Shown: positions 45,548-54,034 of the stretch, one piece after another
Layout of the letters: the number at the start of each line of letters is the position of its first letter
How positions within the stretch are numbered: position 1 is the stretch's first letter
From: Hyphomicrobium_A sp963724945
GTDB taxonomy: Bacteria; Pseudomonadota; Alphaproteobacteria; Rhizobiales; Hyphomicrobiaceae
NCBI GenBank assembly: GCA_963724945.1
Contig: CAVRWL010000003.1
Location: forward strand, 1,612,001 to 1,676,000
Reading direction: 5' to 3'
DNA length: 64,000 nt
The notes under the pieces: generated by a model
Database searches by the model: none
What the model saw: only the letters and a program-made list of their open reading frames with translations
What the model was told of the DNA's origin: nothing
Made by a program: the position numbers and the translations under genes

Positions 45548-47026
45548 TTGGGCGCCAAAAGCCAGATCCCAGTGCGTTCGATCCCGGTTGGAGGGCTGCC
45601 GGAGCCCCAACCGCGTTACGTCGTGTGGGAGGTCACGCTCGCCTGCAACCTCAAGTGCACACATTGCGGCTCGCGCGCTGGAGCCCCGCGGGCCAAAGAG
45701 CTCACCACCCAAGAGTGCGTTGCTCTCATCGGCGATCTCGCGCAGGCGGGCACCAAAGAAGTGGTCCTGATCGGCGGTGAAGCCTATCTGCGGCCCGATT
45801 GGCTGACCCTCATCGAGGAATTCACCCGTCACGGAATTCTCTGTGGTTTGCAGACAGGTGCTCGGGCGCTTACCGCAGCGAAGATCGCGGCGGCCGCGCG
45901 CGCTGGTCTGAAAACAGTCGGCGTGTCAATCGACGGTGGTCCAGCGACGCATGATCATCTGCGCGGCGTTAGGGGAAGCCATGCGCATGCGGTGGCTGCG
46001 ATCGGCCATGCGCGCCAGCAGGGGATCATGGCGACTGCAAATTCGCAGGTGAATCGGCGCAATGTCGGCGAGCTACGTGAAGTCCTCGACACGATCATCG
46101 ATGCGGGGGCCACCGCTTGGCAGATCCAGCTTACCGTGCCGATGGGCAATGCCGCAGACGATCCCTCGCTGATCTTGCAGCCTTACGAGCTCGCCTCGCT
46201 CATGCCGGAGCTGTTCGCATTGTTCCGCAGCGGTCTTGAGCGTGGCTTGCAGCTCATTCCCGGCAACAACATCGGGTATTTCGGTCCCTACGAGGCCGCA
46301 TGGCGAAGCACTTCGGGGCGAGTGGAATACTACGGAGGCTGCCAGGCGGGGCGCGCCGGGCTCGGCATCGAGGCCGACGGCGCAATTAAGGGGTGCCCGT
46401 CGCTGCCCACGGCATCCTATGTCGGTGGCAACATCCGCGATAAGCCGTTTTCGCAAATATGGAAAGATAGCGCTGAGCTCGGGTTCATGCGCGATCGGGC
46501 CGACAGTCGAGCCCGGTGCTGGGGCTTTTGCGCCAAATGTTATTATGGTCCGATTTGCCGTGGCGGCTGCAGCTGGACTGCGCACGTGATCACCGGCCGG
46601 CCCGGCAATAATCCATTTTGCCATTATCGCGTGCTGCGCTTGCAAGAGCGCGGCTGGCGCGAAATCATCGTTCACAAAGAGGGGCCGGCTTCGCATCTCC
46701 CGTTCGATCACGGCCAGTTCGATATCCTCGTCGAGGATCAGGATGGTCGGCTGCACGGGCAGGACATCTTCACGCGCGATGATTTCCACGATCTCGCACC
46801 AGGTGCCGGCGCAGCTTTGGATCAGCTTGTGCTGTGCGAGATCTGCGACCGCTTCTTTTACAAGGATGAATGCGAATGTGCGCATTGTCATGCGAGCGCG
46901 ACGGCGACCGCGAGTGAGAATGCGCTTAAGGGCATCGACGTGGCACAAAACGTAGTTCGACACGCCAACGAGATCGAGCGGATCATCCGGCTCATCAGCG
47001 AGCGCACGAGCTTACCATTCGGCTAG
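45548..47026 (+). CDS. Radical SAM/SPASM peptide maturase (GDL-peptide type)
   Basis: 492 residues from TTG 45548 (AGGA upstream). Radical SAM motif CNLKCTHC gives Cys33, Cys37 and Cys40; IGGEAYLRPDW is the SAM-contacting GGE region; SIDGGPATHDHLRG is typical of peptide maturases. The SPASM region has eight cysteines (about 265, 283, 324, 328, 331, 337, 341, 358), enough for two auxiliary Fe-S clusters. A further C-terminal module LCEICDRFFYKDECECAHCH (430-449) looks like a zinc ribbon or another metal site and is unusual. Divergent from two GDL-motif DUF1843 genes, its probable substrates. The chemistry is unknown. Confidence 0.9.
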   Translation: MGAKSQIPVRSIPVGGLPEPQPRYVVWEVTLACNLKCTHCGSRAGAPRAKELTTQECVALIGDLAQAGTKEVVLIGGEAYLRPDWLTLIEEFTRHGILCGLQTGARALTAAKIAAAARAGLKTVGVSIDGGPATHDHLRGVRGSHAHAVAAIGHARQQGIMATANSQVNRRNVGELREVLDTIIDAGATAWQIQLTVPMGNAADDPSLILQPYELASLMPELFALFRSGLERGLQLIPGNNIGYFGPYEAAWRSTSGRVEYYGGCQAGRAGLGIEADGAIKGCPSLPTASYVGGNIRDKPFSQIWKDSAELGFMRDRADSRARCWGFCAKCYYGPICRGGCSWTAHVITGRPGNNPFCHYRVLRLQERGWREIIVHKEGPASHLPFDHGQFDILVEDQDGRLHGQDIFTRDDFHDLAPGAGAALDQLVLCEICDRFFYKDECECAHCHASATATASENALKGIDVAQNVVRHANEIERIIRLISERTSLPFG

Positions 47027-47045
47027 CCCCCAGCCGGAAATGCTC

Positions 47046-47131
47046 TCACTCCGCCGCGGAAGCCGCATCCTTGCGCGCTGGCGCACCGCCGCGGACCTTG
47101 CGCTCGATGAGCCCGCGGATCACCACGTAGA
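47046..47131 (-). repeat. RND gene 3' end, partner of the repeat at 43917-44003
   Basis: The last 28 codons of the RND gene, present as a diverged copy (about 90%) 3.1 kb to the left in the same orientation. The radical SAM stop (47026) is 19 bases before it. Confidence 0.8.
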
Positions 47132-50100
47132 ACACCGGCGTGAAGATGAGGCCGAACAGCGTCACGCCGATCATGCCCCAGAAGACGCCGGTGCCGAGCG
47201 CGATGCGCATCTCCGCCCCCGCTCCCGTCGCCATGTAGAGCGGCACGACGCCGAGCGTGAAGGCGAGCGACGTCATCAGGATCGGCCGCAGCCGCAGCCG
47301 CGCGGCCTCGATCGCGGCCGATACGCGGTCGCGGCCCTTGTCCTCGAGCTGGCGCGCGAACTCGACGATCAGGATGGCGTTCTTGGCCGCAAGGCCGATG
47401 AGCACGATGAAGCCGATCTGCGTCAGGATGTTGATGTCCTGGCCGTGCAGCGTCACGCCGAAGAGCGCGCTCAGCAGGCACATCGGCACGATGAGGATGA
47501 TGGCGAGGGGCAGCGACCAGCTCTCGAACTGGGCCGCCAGCGCCAGGAATGCGAACACGACCGACAAGACGAAGATGTAGTAGCCGGTGCTTCCGGCCTT
47601 GACCTCCTGGTACGACAGGTCGGTCCACTCGTAGGTGACGCCTTCGGGCAGCGCGCGCGCAGCCAAGTCCGCCATGAGCTTGATCGCCTGGCCGGTGCTG
47701 ACGCCGGGCTCGGTCGAGCCGTTGACCTCGACGGTGGGGAAGAGATTGTAGCGCGGCATGCGGTCGGGCCCCGCGATGTTGCGGAAGGTGACGAGAGTCG
47801 AGAGCGGCACCATCTGGCCCGCCTCGTTGCGAACGCGGATGCGGGCGACGTTCTGAGGATCGACGCGAAATTCCTGATCGGCCTGCGCGGTCACGCGGTA
47901 GGTGCGGCCGAACATGTTGAAGTCATTGACGTAGGCGGAGCCGAGGTAGACGCGCAGGGCCTCGAAGATCGATTCCAGCGGCACTTTGAGCATCTGCGCC
48001 TTGTCGCGGTCGACGTCGACGTAGACCTGCGGGGTGGACGTAGAGAACGTCGTGAAGACGTTCTTGATGCCGGGGGTCGCATTGGCCTTGGCGATGAAGT
48101 CGGTCGCCACCTTCTCGAACTCGGCGGGCGTGAGATTGGCGCGGTTCTGCAGCCGCATGGAGAAGCCGGTCTGCCCGCCCATGCCGCGCACCGGCGGGGG
48201 GATGAAGACGTGCGTGTCCAATTCCTCGATTGTGTTCATCTTCGCGCGAACGAGATCAGCGATTTTGTCGACGGTCAGCCCTTTGGCCAGCCGCTTCTCC
48301 GGGTCGTCGACGACGACGAAGATGGCGCCGGCGTTGGTGGCATTGGAGAACGTCGATCCGGATCGGCCCGCATAAGAGGCGGTATGGGCGACGCCAGGCA
48401 CCTGCAAAATCATGCTGTTGGCGCGGCGCGTGACCGCATCGGTGCGCGACAGTGAGGCTCCGGGCGGCAGCTGCAGGGAGACGATGAGAAGACCGCGATC
48501 CATCTTCGGGATGAAGCCCGTGGGCGTGTGCACGAGCAGCCAGCCGGCGCTGGCCAGCAGCACGGCATAGAGCGCGAGCATCAGCGGGCCAGCCGCTGTC
48601 ACGGCGCGCACGAGCCGGCTATAGCCGGCGGCGAGCCGGTCGAAGCCGCGATTGAACAGGCCGAAGGCGGCATGCACGGGCCGCATCAGCAGGCTTTCCT
48701 TGGCGTGCTCGGCATGCGGCTGCAACAGGATGGCGCAGAGGGCTGGGCTCAAGGTGAGCGAGTTGAATGCGGAGATGATGGTCGCGGTCGCCACTGTGAC
48801 TGCAAACTGCCGATAGAACTGTCCGGTGATGCCGCCGAGGAAGGCCGTCGGCACGAACACCGCGGTGAGCACCAGAGCGATGGCGATCAGCGCGGTGCCG
48901 ACCTCGTCCATGGTGACGCGCGCGGCATCCACCGGCTTGAGCCCGTCGCGCAGCTTGCGCTCGACGTTCTCCACCACCACGATGGCGTCATCGACGACGA
49001 TGCCGACGGCGAGCACCAGCCCGAACAGCGTCAGCATGTTTATGGAGAAGCCGAGTGCCTCCATGATCGCGAACGTGCCGACGAGCGAGATGGGAATGGC
49101 AACGAGGGGAATGATCGCTGCCCGCCACGTCTGCAGGAACAAGAGCACGACGATGACGACGAGTGCGATGGCCTCGAGGATCGTCAGGTAAAGGCGGGCG
49201 ATCGAGACCTCGATGAACTCGGTCGGGTTATAGATGATGCGGTACTCGAGCCCCTTCGGGAACCGCTGCGAGATGCGCTTCATCTCCGTCTTGATCGCGT
49301 CCGCTGTCGCTATCGCGTTGGAGCCGGGCTGTTGGGTGACGATCATCACCGTGGCGGGGTTCTTATCCTGGTAGCCGTATGTCGTGTAGTTGAGGGCGCC
49401 GAGCTCCACGCGGCCGACGTCGCGTACCCGCACGACGCGGCCGTCCTGCCCCGTCTTGAGCACGATGTTGGCGAACTCATTCGGCTGGAGCAGGCGCCCC
49501 TTGAGCTGCAGCGACAGCTGGAAGGCGCCGTTGTCGCGCTGCGGCGGCTGGCCGAGTGCGCCGCCGGCGACCTGGATATTCTGCGCACGCAGCGCCGCGA
49601 GGACCTCGTCCGCCGTCATGCCGCGCTGAGCGATGCGTTCGGGGTCGAGCCATATGCGCATCGAATATTCGCGCTCGCCGAAGATGCTCACGTCGCCGAC
49701 GCCGGGGATGCGAGCAAGCTCGTCGACGACGTTCAGGATGGCGTAGTTGGAGATGTAGACCTGGTCATAGGTGTTGTCGGGCGAGACGAGATGCACGACC
49801 AGCAGGAGGTCGGGCGCGCGTTTGCGCACGGTAACGCCGTTGCGGCGTACCTCCTCGGGCAGGCGCGGCTCGGCCTGGGCAACGCGGTTCTGAACCAGCA
49901 CCTGCGCCTTGTCGATGTCGGTGCCGATCTCGAAGGTGACCCGCAGCGACATCTCGCCGTCATCGGTCGATTGCGAGTACATGTAGATCATGCCCTCGAC
50001 GCCGTTGACCTCCTGCTCGATGACGGAGGCGACCGTGTCGGCGACTGTCACGGCGTTGGCGCCGGGATAGCTCGCGTGGACGGCGATGGTCGGCGGCACG

Positions 50101-50219
50101 ATCTCGGGGAACTGGGCGACGGGTAGCGTCAGGTATGCGATCGCCCCGACGATCAGGATGAGGAGGGAAAGCACCGATGCGAAGATCGGCCGGGCGATAA
50201 AGAAGTGGCTGAAGCGCAT
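47046..50219 (-). CDS. RND multidrug efflux pump, inner-membrane subunit (AcrB/MexB type)
   Basis: 1057 residues, uninterrupted. Hydrophobe/amphiphile efflux family 1: opens RFSHFFIARPIFASVLSLLI, with TVADTVASVIEQEVNGVEGM, the helix-4 proton-relay GIVVDDAIVVVENVERKL containing the paired aspartates, and GFIPKMDRGLLIVSLQLPPG. Twelve membrane helices and two large periplasmic loops expected. Works with the adaptor gene immediately upstream (18-base gap) and an outer-membrane channel not in the window. Substrates not predictable. Confidence 0.96.
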   Translation of the reverse strand: MRFSHFFIARPIFASVLSLLILIVGAIAYLTLPVAQFPEIVPPTIAVHASYPGANAVTVADTVASVIEQEVNGVEGMIYMYSQSTDDGEMSLRVTFEIGTDIDKAQVLVQNRVAQAEPRLPEEVRRNGVTVRKRAPDLLLVVHLVSPDNTYDQVYISNYAILNVVDELARIPGVGDVSIFGEREYSMRIWLDPERIAQRGMTADEVLAALRAQNIQVAGGALGQPPQRDNGAFQLSLQLKGRLLQPNEFANIVLKTGQDGRVVRVRDVGRVELGALNYTTYGYQDKNPATVMIVTQQPGSNAIATADAIKTEMKRISQRFPKGLEYRIIYNPTEFIEVSIARLYLTILEAIALVVIVVLLFLQTWRAAIIPLVAIPISLVGTFAIMEALGFSINMLTLFGLVLAVGIVVDDAIVVVENVERKLRDGLKPVDAARVTMDEVGTALIAIALVLTAVFVPTAFLGGITGQFYRQFAVTVATATIISAFNSLTLSPALCAILLQPHAEHAKESLLMRPVHAAFGLFNRGFDRLAAGYSRLVRAVTAAGPLMLALYAVLLASAGWLLVHTPTGFIPKMDRGLLIVSLQLPPGASLSRTDAVTRRANSMILQVPGVAHTASYAGRSGSTFSNATNAGAIFVVVDDPEKRLAKGLTVDKIADLVRAKMNTIEELDTHVFIPPPVRGMGGQTGFSMRLQNRANLTPAEFEKVATDFIAKANATPGIKNVFTTFSTSTPQVYVDVDRDKAQMLKVPLESIFEALRVYLGSAYVNDFNMFGRTYRVTAQADQEFRVDPQNVARIRVRNEAGQMVPLSTLVTFRNIAGPDRMPRYNLFPTVEVNGSTEPGVSTGQAIKLMADLAARALPEGVTYEWTDLSYQEVKAGSTGYYIFVLSVVFAFLALAAQFESWSLPLAIILIVPMCLLSALFGVTLHGQDINILTQIGFIVLIGLAAKNAILIVEFARQLEDKGRDRVSAAIEAARLRLRPILMTSLAFTLGVVPLYMATGAGAEMRIALGTGVFWGMIGVTLFGLIFTPVFYVVIRGLIERKVRGGAPARKDAASAAE

Positions 50220-50237
50220 GCCGTGCCCTCGCGCCCG

Positions 50238-51506
50238 TCAGGGCTTCTTCACCGAGCTCATGCCGTCTTGCTGCTGCGCGTCCGACACCTTGAGCGGCGT
50301 CCGCTTGGGCACGATCTTCTGATCGGGGTGCACCCGCTGCTGTCCGCGCAAGACGATCCAGTCGTCCGCGCTGATGCCGCTGCGCACGACGCGCAGATCG
50401 TCGATCAGCGGGCCGAGCACGACGGCGCGGCGGACGGGGATGTCGTCGTCGCCCACCACGTAGACGAAGCGGTTGGCCTGGTCGGTGCCAATCGCCTCAT
50501 CGGGCAACAGCAGCGCCTGATACTCGGGCGAGCCCTGAAGGCGGACGCGTGCAAACATGCCGGGTGAAAAGAGTGCCTCCTTGTTGGCAATGACGGCGCG
50601 CGCACGCAGCGTGCCGGTGCCCTGATCGAGACGGTTGTCGACGAAGTCGAGCCGGCCGGCGTGCGGAAAGCCGGTCTCGTCTGGCAGCCCGACGCCGACC
50701 GCCGCCCCCAGCATGCCCGCGGCACCCTTGCCGCCCGCTTGCGACAGGCGCGTGTACTTGAGGGCGTTGTTCTCGCTGATGTCGAAATAGATATAGATCG
50801 GGTCCTGGCTGACGATCGTGGTCAGAACCGTGTTGGCGCCGTTCGTGCCGCCGCCGCTCACGAAGTTGCCTTTCGTCACGAGCGTGCGGCCGATGCGGCC
50901 CGAAATCGGCGCCGTCACGCGGCAGAAGCTCAAGTCGAGCTCGGCAGTCTTGACGCGGGCCTCCGCCACCTTCACCGCGGCCTCGCCCTCGCGCACGACA
51001 TTCTCACGGTCATCGAACGTCTTCTTGGAGATGTAATCGCTCTTGAGCAGCGGGAGCCCGCGCGCCACATCGAGGTTCGCGTTGCTGACGTGCACCTTGG
51101 CCTCGCCGAGCTGCGCCTTGGCTTGCTCCAGCGCTCGCTCGAACGGACGCGGGTCGATCTCGAACAGAAGGTCGCCGGCCTTCACATCCTCGCCGTCGGT
51201 GAAATTGACGGCGGTGAGATAGCCGCTGACGCGCGCGCGCACGTCGACCGCTTCGACGGCGTCGAGGCGGCCGGTGTACTCGTCCCATTCGATGATCTTG
51301 CGCGAGGCGGGCTGGCTCACGCTGATCTCCGCCGGCGGCAGGGCGTCGGCGGCTTGCGTTTTGCCTGCAGAGGAGAACGGTAGCGCGGCGAGCCCCGCGA
51401 GATCCTTCACGCCATCGGCGACGCTGCGTCCCCTGAGGGGTCCCATGGCGAGGATGGCGCCTCCGAGAGCGAGGGCCAGGATCAGTATTGCGTGCTTGAG
51501 ACGCAT
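50238..51506 (-). CDS. RND efflux periplasmic adaptor subunit (AcrA-like)
   Basis: 422 residues. N-terminal membrane anchor HAILILALALGGAILAMGPL, barrel-sandwich part SGYLTAVNFTDGEDVKAGDL, a coiled-coil hairpin ERALEQAKAQLGEAKVHVSN, FCRVTAPISGRIGRTLVTKG and the beta-barrel LFSPGMFARVRLQGS. Links the pump to the outer-membrane channel. First gene of the two-gene operon; nothing regulator-like is adjacent. Confidence 0.93.
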   Translation of the reverse strand: MRLKHAILILALALGGAILAMGPLRGRSVADGVKDLAGLAALPFSSAGKTQAADALPPAEISVSQPASRKIIEWDEYTGRLDAVEAVDVRARVSGYLTAVNFTDGEDVKAGDLLFEIDPRPFERALEQAKAQLGEAKVHVSNANLDVARGLPLLKSDYISKKTFDDRENVVREGEAAVKVAEARVKTAELDLSFCRVTAPISGRIGRTLVTKGNFVSGGGTNGANTVLTTIVSQDPIYIYFDISENNALKYTRLSQAGGKGAAGMLGAAVGVGLPDETGFPHAGRLDFVDNRLDQGTGTLRARAVIANKEALFSPGMFARVRLQGSPEYQALLLPDEAIGTDQANRFVYVVGDDDIPVRRAVVLGPLIDDLRVVRSGISADDWIVLRGQQRVHPDQKIVPKRTPLKVSDAQQQDGMSSVKKP

Positions 51507-51689
51507 CGGCGGTCCTTGGTCTTCCTTCCGGGCTCTGCGGTCCCCCTCGTTGCGTTAACCACACCACGTTGCGGCGCCTCTGCCGCGGGAAGCCCATCCC
51601 GCGGCTCGGCCGCCGTTGCCGCGACCAGTATAAGTCGGTCCGGTTGCGTTCAGGTCAATAGCGGGGGGCCAACACTCCGGCCGGCGCGT

Positions 51690-52088
51690 TTATGCTGCGC
51701 TGCGGGCGTTGTCGACGCTGAGCGCTCCGGGTCCGGCGACGGCGAGATAGAGAAACAGGAAGCAGAAGAGGATTGCCGCGTCTCCGCCGTTCAACGCCGG
51801 GAAGAGGCTGTTGGGTGCGTGCGCCATCCAGTAGGCGACCGCCATCTCGCCGGAGAGGAGGAACGCGACAGGGCGCGTGAAGAGGCCGATCAGCACGAAG
51901 AAGCCGCCCACGAGCTCCAGGACGCCGGCAAACCACAACAGCGTGAGCATCTCCGGCATCGGATGACTGGTCGCGGGAAAGCCCAGCAGCTTTTGCGCGC
52001 CGTGCTCCATGAACAGCACCGCCGCCACGATGCGAAGCAACGCCAGCGCGAGTGGCGCCCAGCTCGTCTCGAGGCTCTTGGCGTCCAT
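51690..52088 (-). CDS. DoxX family membrane protein
   Basis: 132 residues, ATG at 52088. Four membrane helices; ALALLRIVAAVLFMEHGAQK, GVLELVGGFFVLIGLFTRPV and GEMAVAYWMAHAP are typical of DoxX. Members are common in bufferin (BufABC) loci next to the sigma/anti-sigma pair, as here, where it follows the NrsF gene on the same strand. Role probably in membrane redox or metal protection; not proven. Confidence 0.88.
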   Translation of the reverse strand: MDAKSLETSWAPLALALLRIVAAVLFMEHGAQKLLGFPATSHPMPEMLTLLWFAGVLELVGGFFVLIGLFTRPVAFLLSGEMAVAYWMAHAPNSLFPALNGGDAAILFCFLFLYLAVAGPGALSVDNARSAA

Positions 52089-52156
52089 GGCGGCCCCCTT
52101 GTTGTTGGTCCGACGCAGAGTAGCGGCATCGCCTGCCCGACTCAATCAGTTTGCCC

Positions 52157-52795
52157 TTACCAGCGCAGGAAGCGCGCGCCGAGGAACGCTCCGATCAGAG
52201 TCACGCCAGAGATGGCGATCACGTACCACGTGGCGACGAAGAGCGGGCTGTCGTCCTGGCAGTGCGTCGCATAGAGCGAGGCGCCGATGCCGGAGGCAAC
52301 GAGACCCGCCGCGGCACCCGCCAGCACCGGATGCGTGGGCGCGCCCTGGCGCAGCGCCATGATGATGGCGATGAGGGGGAGTGCCGACAAGGACGGGATC
52401 AGCACCATGCACACGAGCGCATTGTGGCCGATGAGGCGTTGGGCCCACAGGTCGGGAGGGAGATAGAGAAGCTCCGCGATGATGCCGAGGAGGAGAAGGG
52501 CAGGCGCTGCGGCGAGCGCCAGCATCCAGCCGGAGGGAACGGCGCCCGGCCGTGCCAGATGCAACACCAGCCCAAGCGACGTTGCGAATAGCGTCAGCGT
52601 CAGGATGCACTTGAACAGGAAGCGGGGCGCATCGAGGGCGGCCGCGAAGTCGGGGCGCACGCCGAGCGCCAAAAAGAAGACGAGCGCGGCCGCGGCCGCA
52701 CCGCCCGCGACGGCGATCAGCATCGTGCGCCCGATCGGCTCGGAGGCGCTCCGCGCGTCGGCCGCCATGGCTGCGATAAGATCGTCGGTCCTCAT
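52157..52795 (-). CDS. NrsF (DUF1109) membrane anti-sigma factor
   Basis: 212 residues, six membrane helices. TDDLIAAMAADARSASEP is the cytoplasmic sigma-binding N-terminus; SPLFVATWYVIAISGVTLIG and an ASLYATHCQDDSPLF segment contain the conserved Cys/His near the membrane that may sense metal or oxidant. NrsF is the known inhibitor of SigF-type ECF factors in Caulobacter. Its start overlaps the sigma stop in ATGA, so the two are coupled. Confidence 0.9.
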   Translation of the reverse strand: MRTDDLIAAMAADARSASEPIGRTMLIAVAGGAAAAALVFFLALGVRPDFAAALDAPRFLFKCILTLTLFATSLGLVLHLARPGAVPSGWMLALAAAPALLLLGIIAELLYLPPDLWAQRLIGHNALVCMVLIPSLSALPLIAIIMALRQGAPTHPVLAGAAAGLVASGIGASLYATHCQDDSPLFVATWYVIAISGVTLIGAFLGARFLRW

Positions 52796-53352
52796 TCCTC
52801 GTGGCCTTTCCGATGCATGGTGGCCAGCGCCTTGAGACCGCGGTGCAGCGCTACGCGCACCGCGCCCTCGTTCATTCCCAGACGGCCCGCAACCTCGCGG
52901 ATCGATTGGCCCTCGACGCTGATGGCCCGCACGATGACCTGTTGCCGGCCGCGCAGGCCGTCGACGAGGCGGGCGGCGTCTTGCCGGTCGAGATCGCTGC
53001 GCGGCTCATCGGCCGGCAGTACATCCAACACCGCCTCGATCGGCACCTCGATGCGGCGCCCGCGCCGGCGCAGCGCGTCGATCAGCTTGTGGCGGGCGAT
53101 CGCCCGGACCCAGGGCCCGACAGGCTGGCTGGCGTCCCAGGTATGGCGTTTCAGATGAATCGCCAGAAGGGTCTCCTGCACCACGTCCTCGACATCATTG
53201 AGTGCCGCCCCGGCCTGAGCAAAGCCGCGCCTCGTCGCAGCGCGGAGGCTGTGGGCGAGGGATTGAAGCAACCGGCGATAAGCGGCTCCATCCCCGTCTA
53301 TGGCTGCCCGCATCAAGGCCGCCCACTCCTCCTCGCGATTTACCTGAGCCAC
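52792..53352 (-). CDS. ECF sigma factor (SigF-like)
   Basis: 186 residues, GTG start at 53352. Region 2 reads DVEDVVQETLLAIHLKRHTW and GPWVRAIARHKLIDALRRRG; region 4 has RQQVIVRAISVEGQSIREVA and GRLGMNEGAVRVALHRGLKA. Belongs to the group paired with NrsF/DUF1109 and controlling bufferin genes in Caulobacter. A candidate own promoter is found just upstream (53370-53395). Divergent from bufA. Confidence 0.93.
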   Translation of the reverse strand: MAQVNREEEWAALMRAAIDGDGAAYRRLLQSLAHSLRAATRRGFAQAGAALNDVEDVVQETLLAIHLKRHTWDASQPVGPWVRAIARHKLIDALRRRGRRIEVPIEAVLDVLPADEPRSDLDRQDAARLVDGLRGRQQVIVRAISVEGQSIREVAGRLGMNEGAVRVALHRGLKALATMHRKGHEE

Positions 53353-53369
53353 ACAGTCCTCATCGGCTG

Positions 53370-53395
53370 TTCGCCCCCTGATCCCGGTTTGTTAC
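53370..53395 (-). promoter_or_regulatory. SigF-type ECF promoter upstream of the sigma gene
   Basis: On the - strand GTAACA (53395-53390), 16 bases, then CGAA (53373-53370). The Caulobacter SigF consensus as I recall it is GTAACC, 16 bases, CGAA, so only one base differs. Transcription would begin about ten bases before the GTG start, giving a very short leader that still contains GAGG. No equally good site was found directly ahead of bufA. Confidence 0.6.
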
Positions 53396-53654
53396 ACCGA
53401 AAAGCGCCGCGTTCTCTAGGCCTTGGCCCGACCGTGTCCTTGAACACAAAATCGTGATCGCCGAAACGGCGGACCGTCGGCCTCCGTATCAGCCGAAAGC
53501 AGGTCGAGCAACGATCTGCGGGAGCCGAGCCTTGTTTGAGGGCCGGGAGGGAGCAAGAATGGGTGGCCTCGCGCCACCTGCGGGGCAAGCCAAATGGTGA
53601 TCCCCATCCAATCCCTCATCCCCTAACCAACTTCGTCGTTGTTGGAGGACTACC

Positions 53655-53930
53655 ATGAAAATTGACGTCAATTCCGGAGCGGCCATCGCCGCCGCTGCCG
53701 CCGCTCTCCTGATCGCCGGCACAGCGATCAGCGCCCCTGTGCAACTCGCGGCCGGCGATGCCATGGGCCACTGCGTGGGCGCCAATGCCTGCAAGGGCAA
53801 AAGCGCATGTAAGAGCGCGAGCAACGAGTGCAAGGGCATGAACGCCTGCAAGGGCAAGGGCTTCGTCGAGATGACGAAGGCCGAGTGCGACAAGGTCAAA
53901 GGCGCCACCTTCGAGCCCGAGAAGATGTAA
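53655..53930 (+). CDS. bufA: BufA2-like bufferin precursor peptide
   Basis: 91 residues. N-terminal signal-type helix AIAAAAAALLIAGTAISAPV, then a short core with six cysteines (40, 46, 52, 59, 65, 78). The core holds a repeated unit, CVGANACKGKSAC and CKGMNACKGKGF. This arrangement, followed by an MNIO and a DUF2063 gene, is that of BufA2-type bufferins, copper-binding peptides whose cysteines are turned into thiooxazoles. GGAGG lies before the ATG at 53655. Copper buffering in the periplasm is inferred from the family. Confidence 0.9.
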   Translation: MKIDVNSGAAIAAAAAALLIAGTAISAPVQLAAGDAMGHCVGANACKGKSACKSASNECKGMNACKGKGFVEMTKAECDKVKGATFEPEKM

Positions 53931-54034
53931 GGGGCGCAAGCCGTTGGATTAGACCATTCGAAACGGTCCGGCGGCGTCGGCCGCCGGGCCGCCATTAGCC
54001 GGAACGCAAACGGAAAATTAGCGAAGGATCGCCG

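Noticed and set aside
43917..47131. Repeats as integrase attachment sites
   Set aside because: They are coding RND sequence with scattered differences, not at a tRNA, and no integrase gene is near.
47040..50126. Long open frames (471 and 532 codons) on the + strand
   Set aside because: They lie wholly antisense to the intact RND gene, have Arg/Asp/His-rich composition typical of high-GC shadow frames, and match no family.
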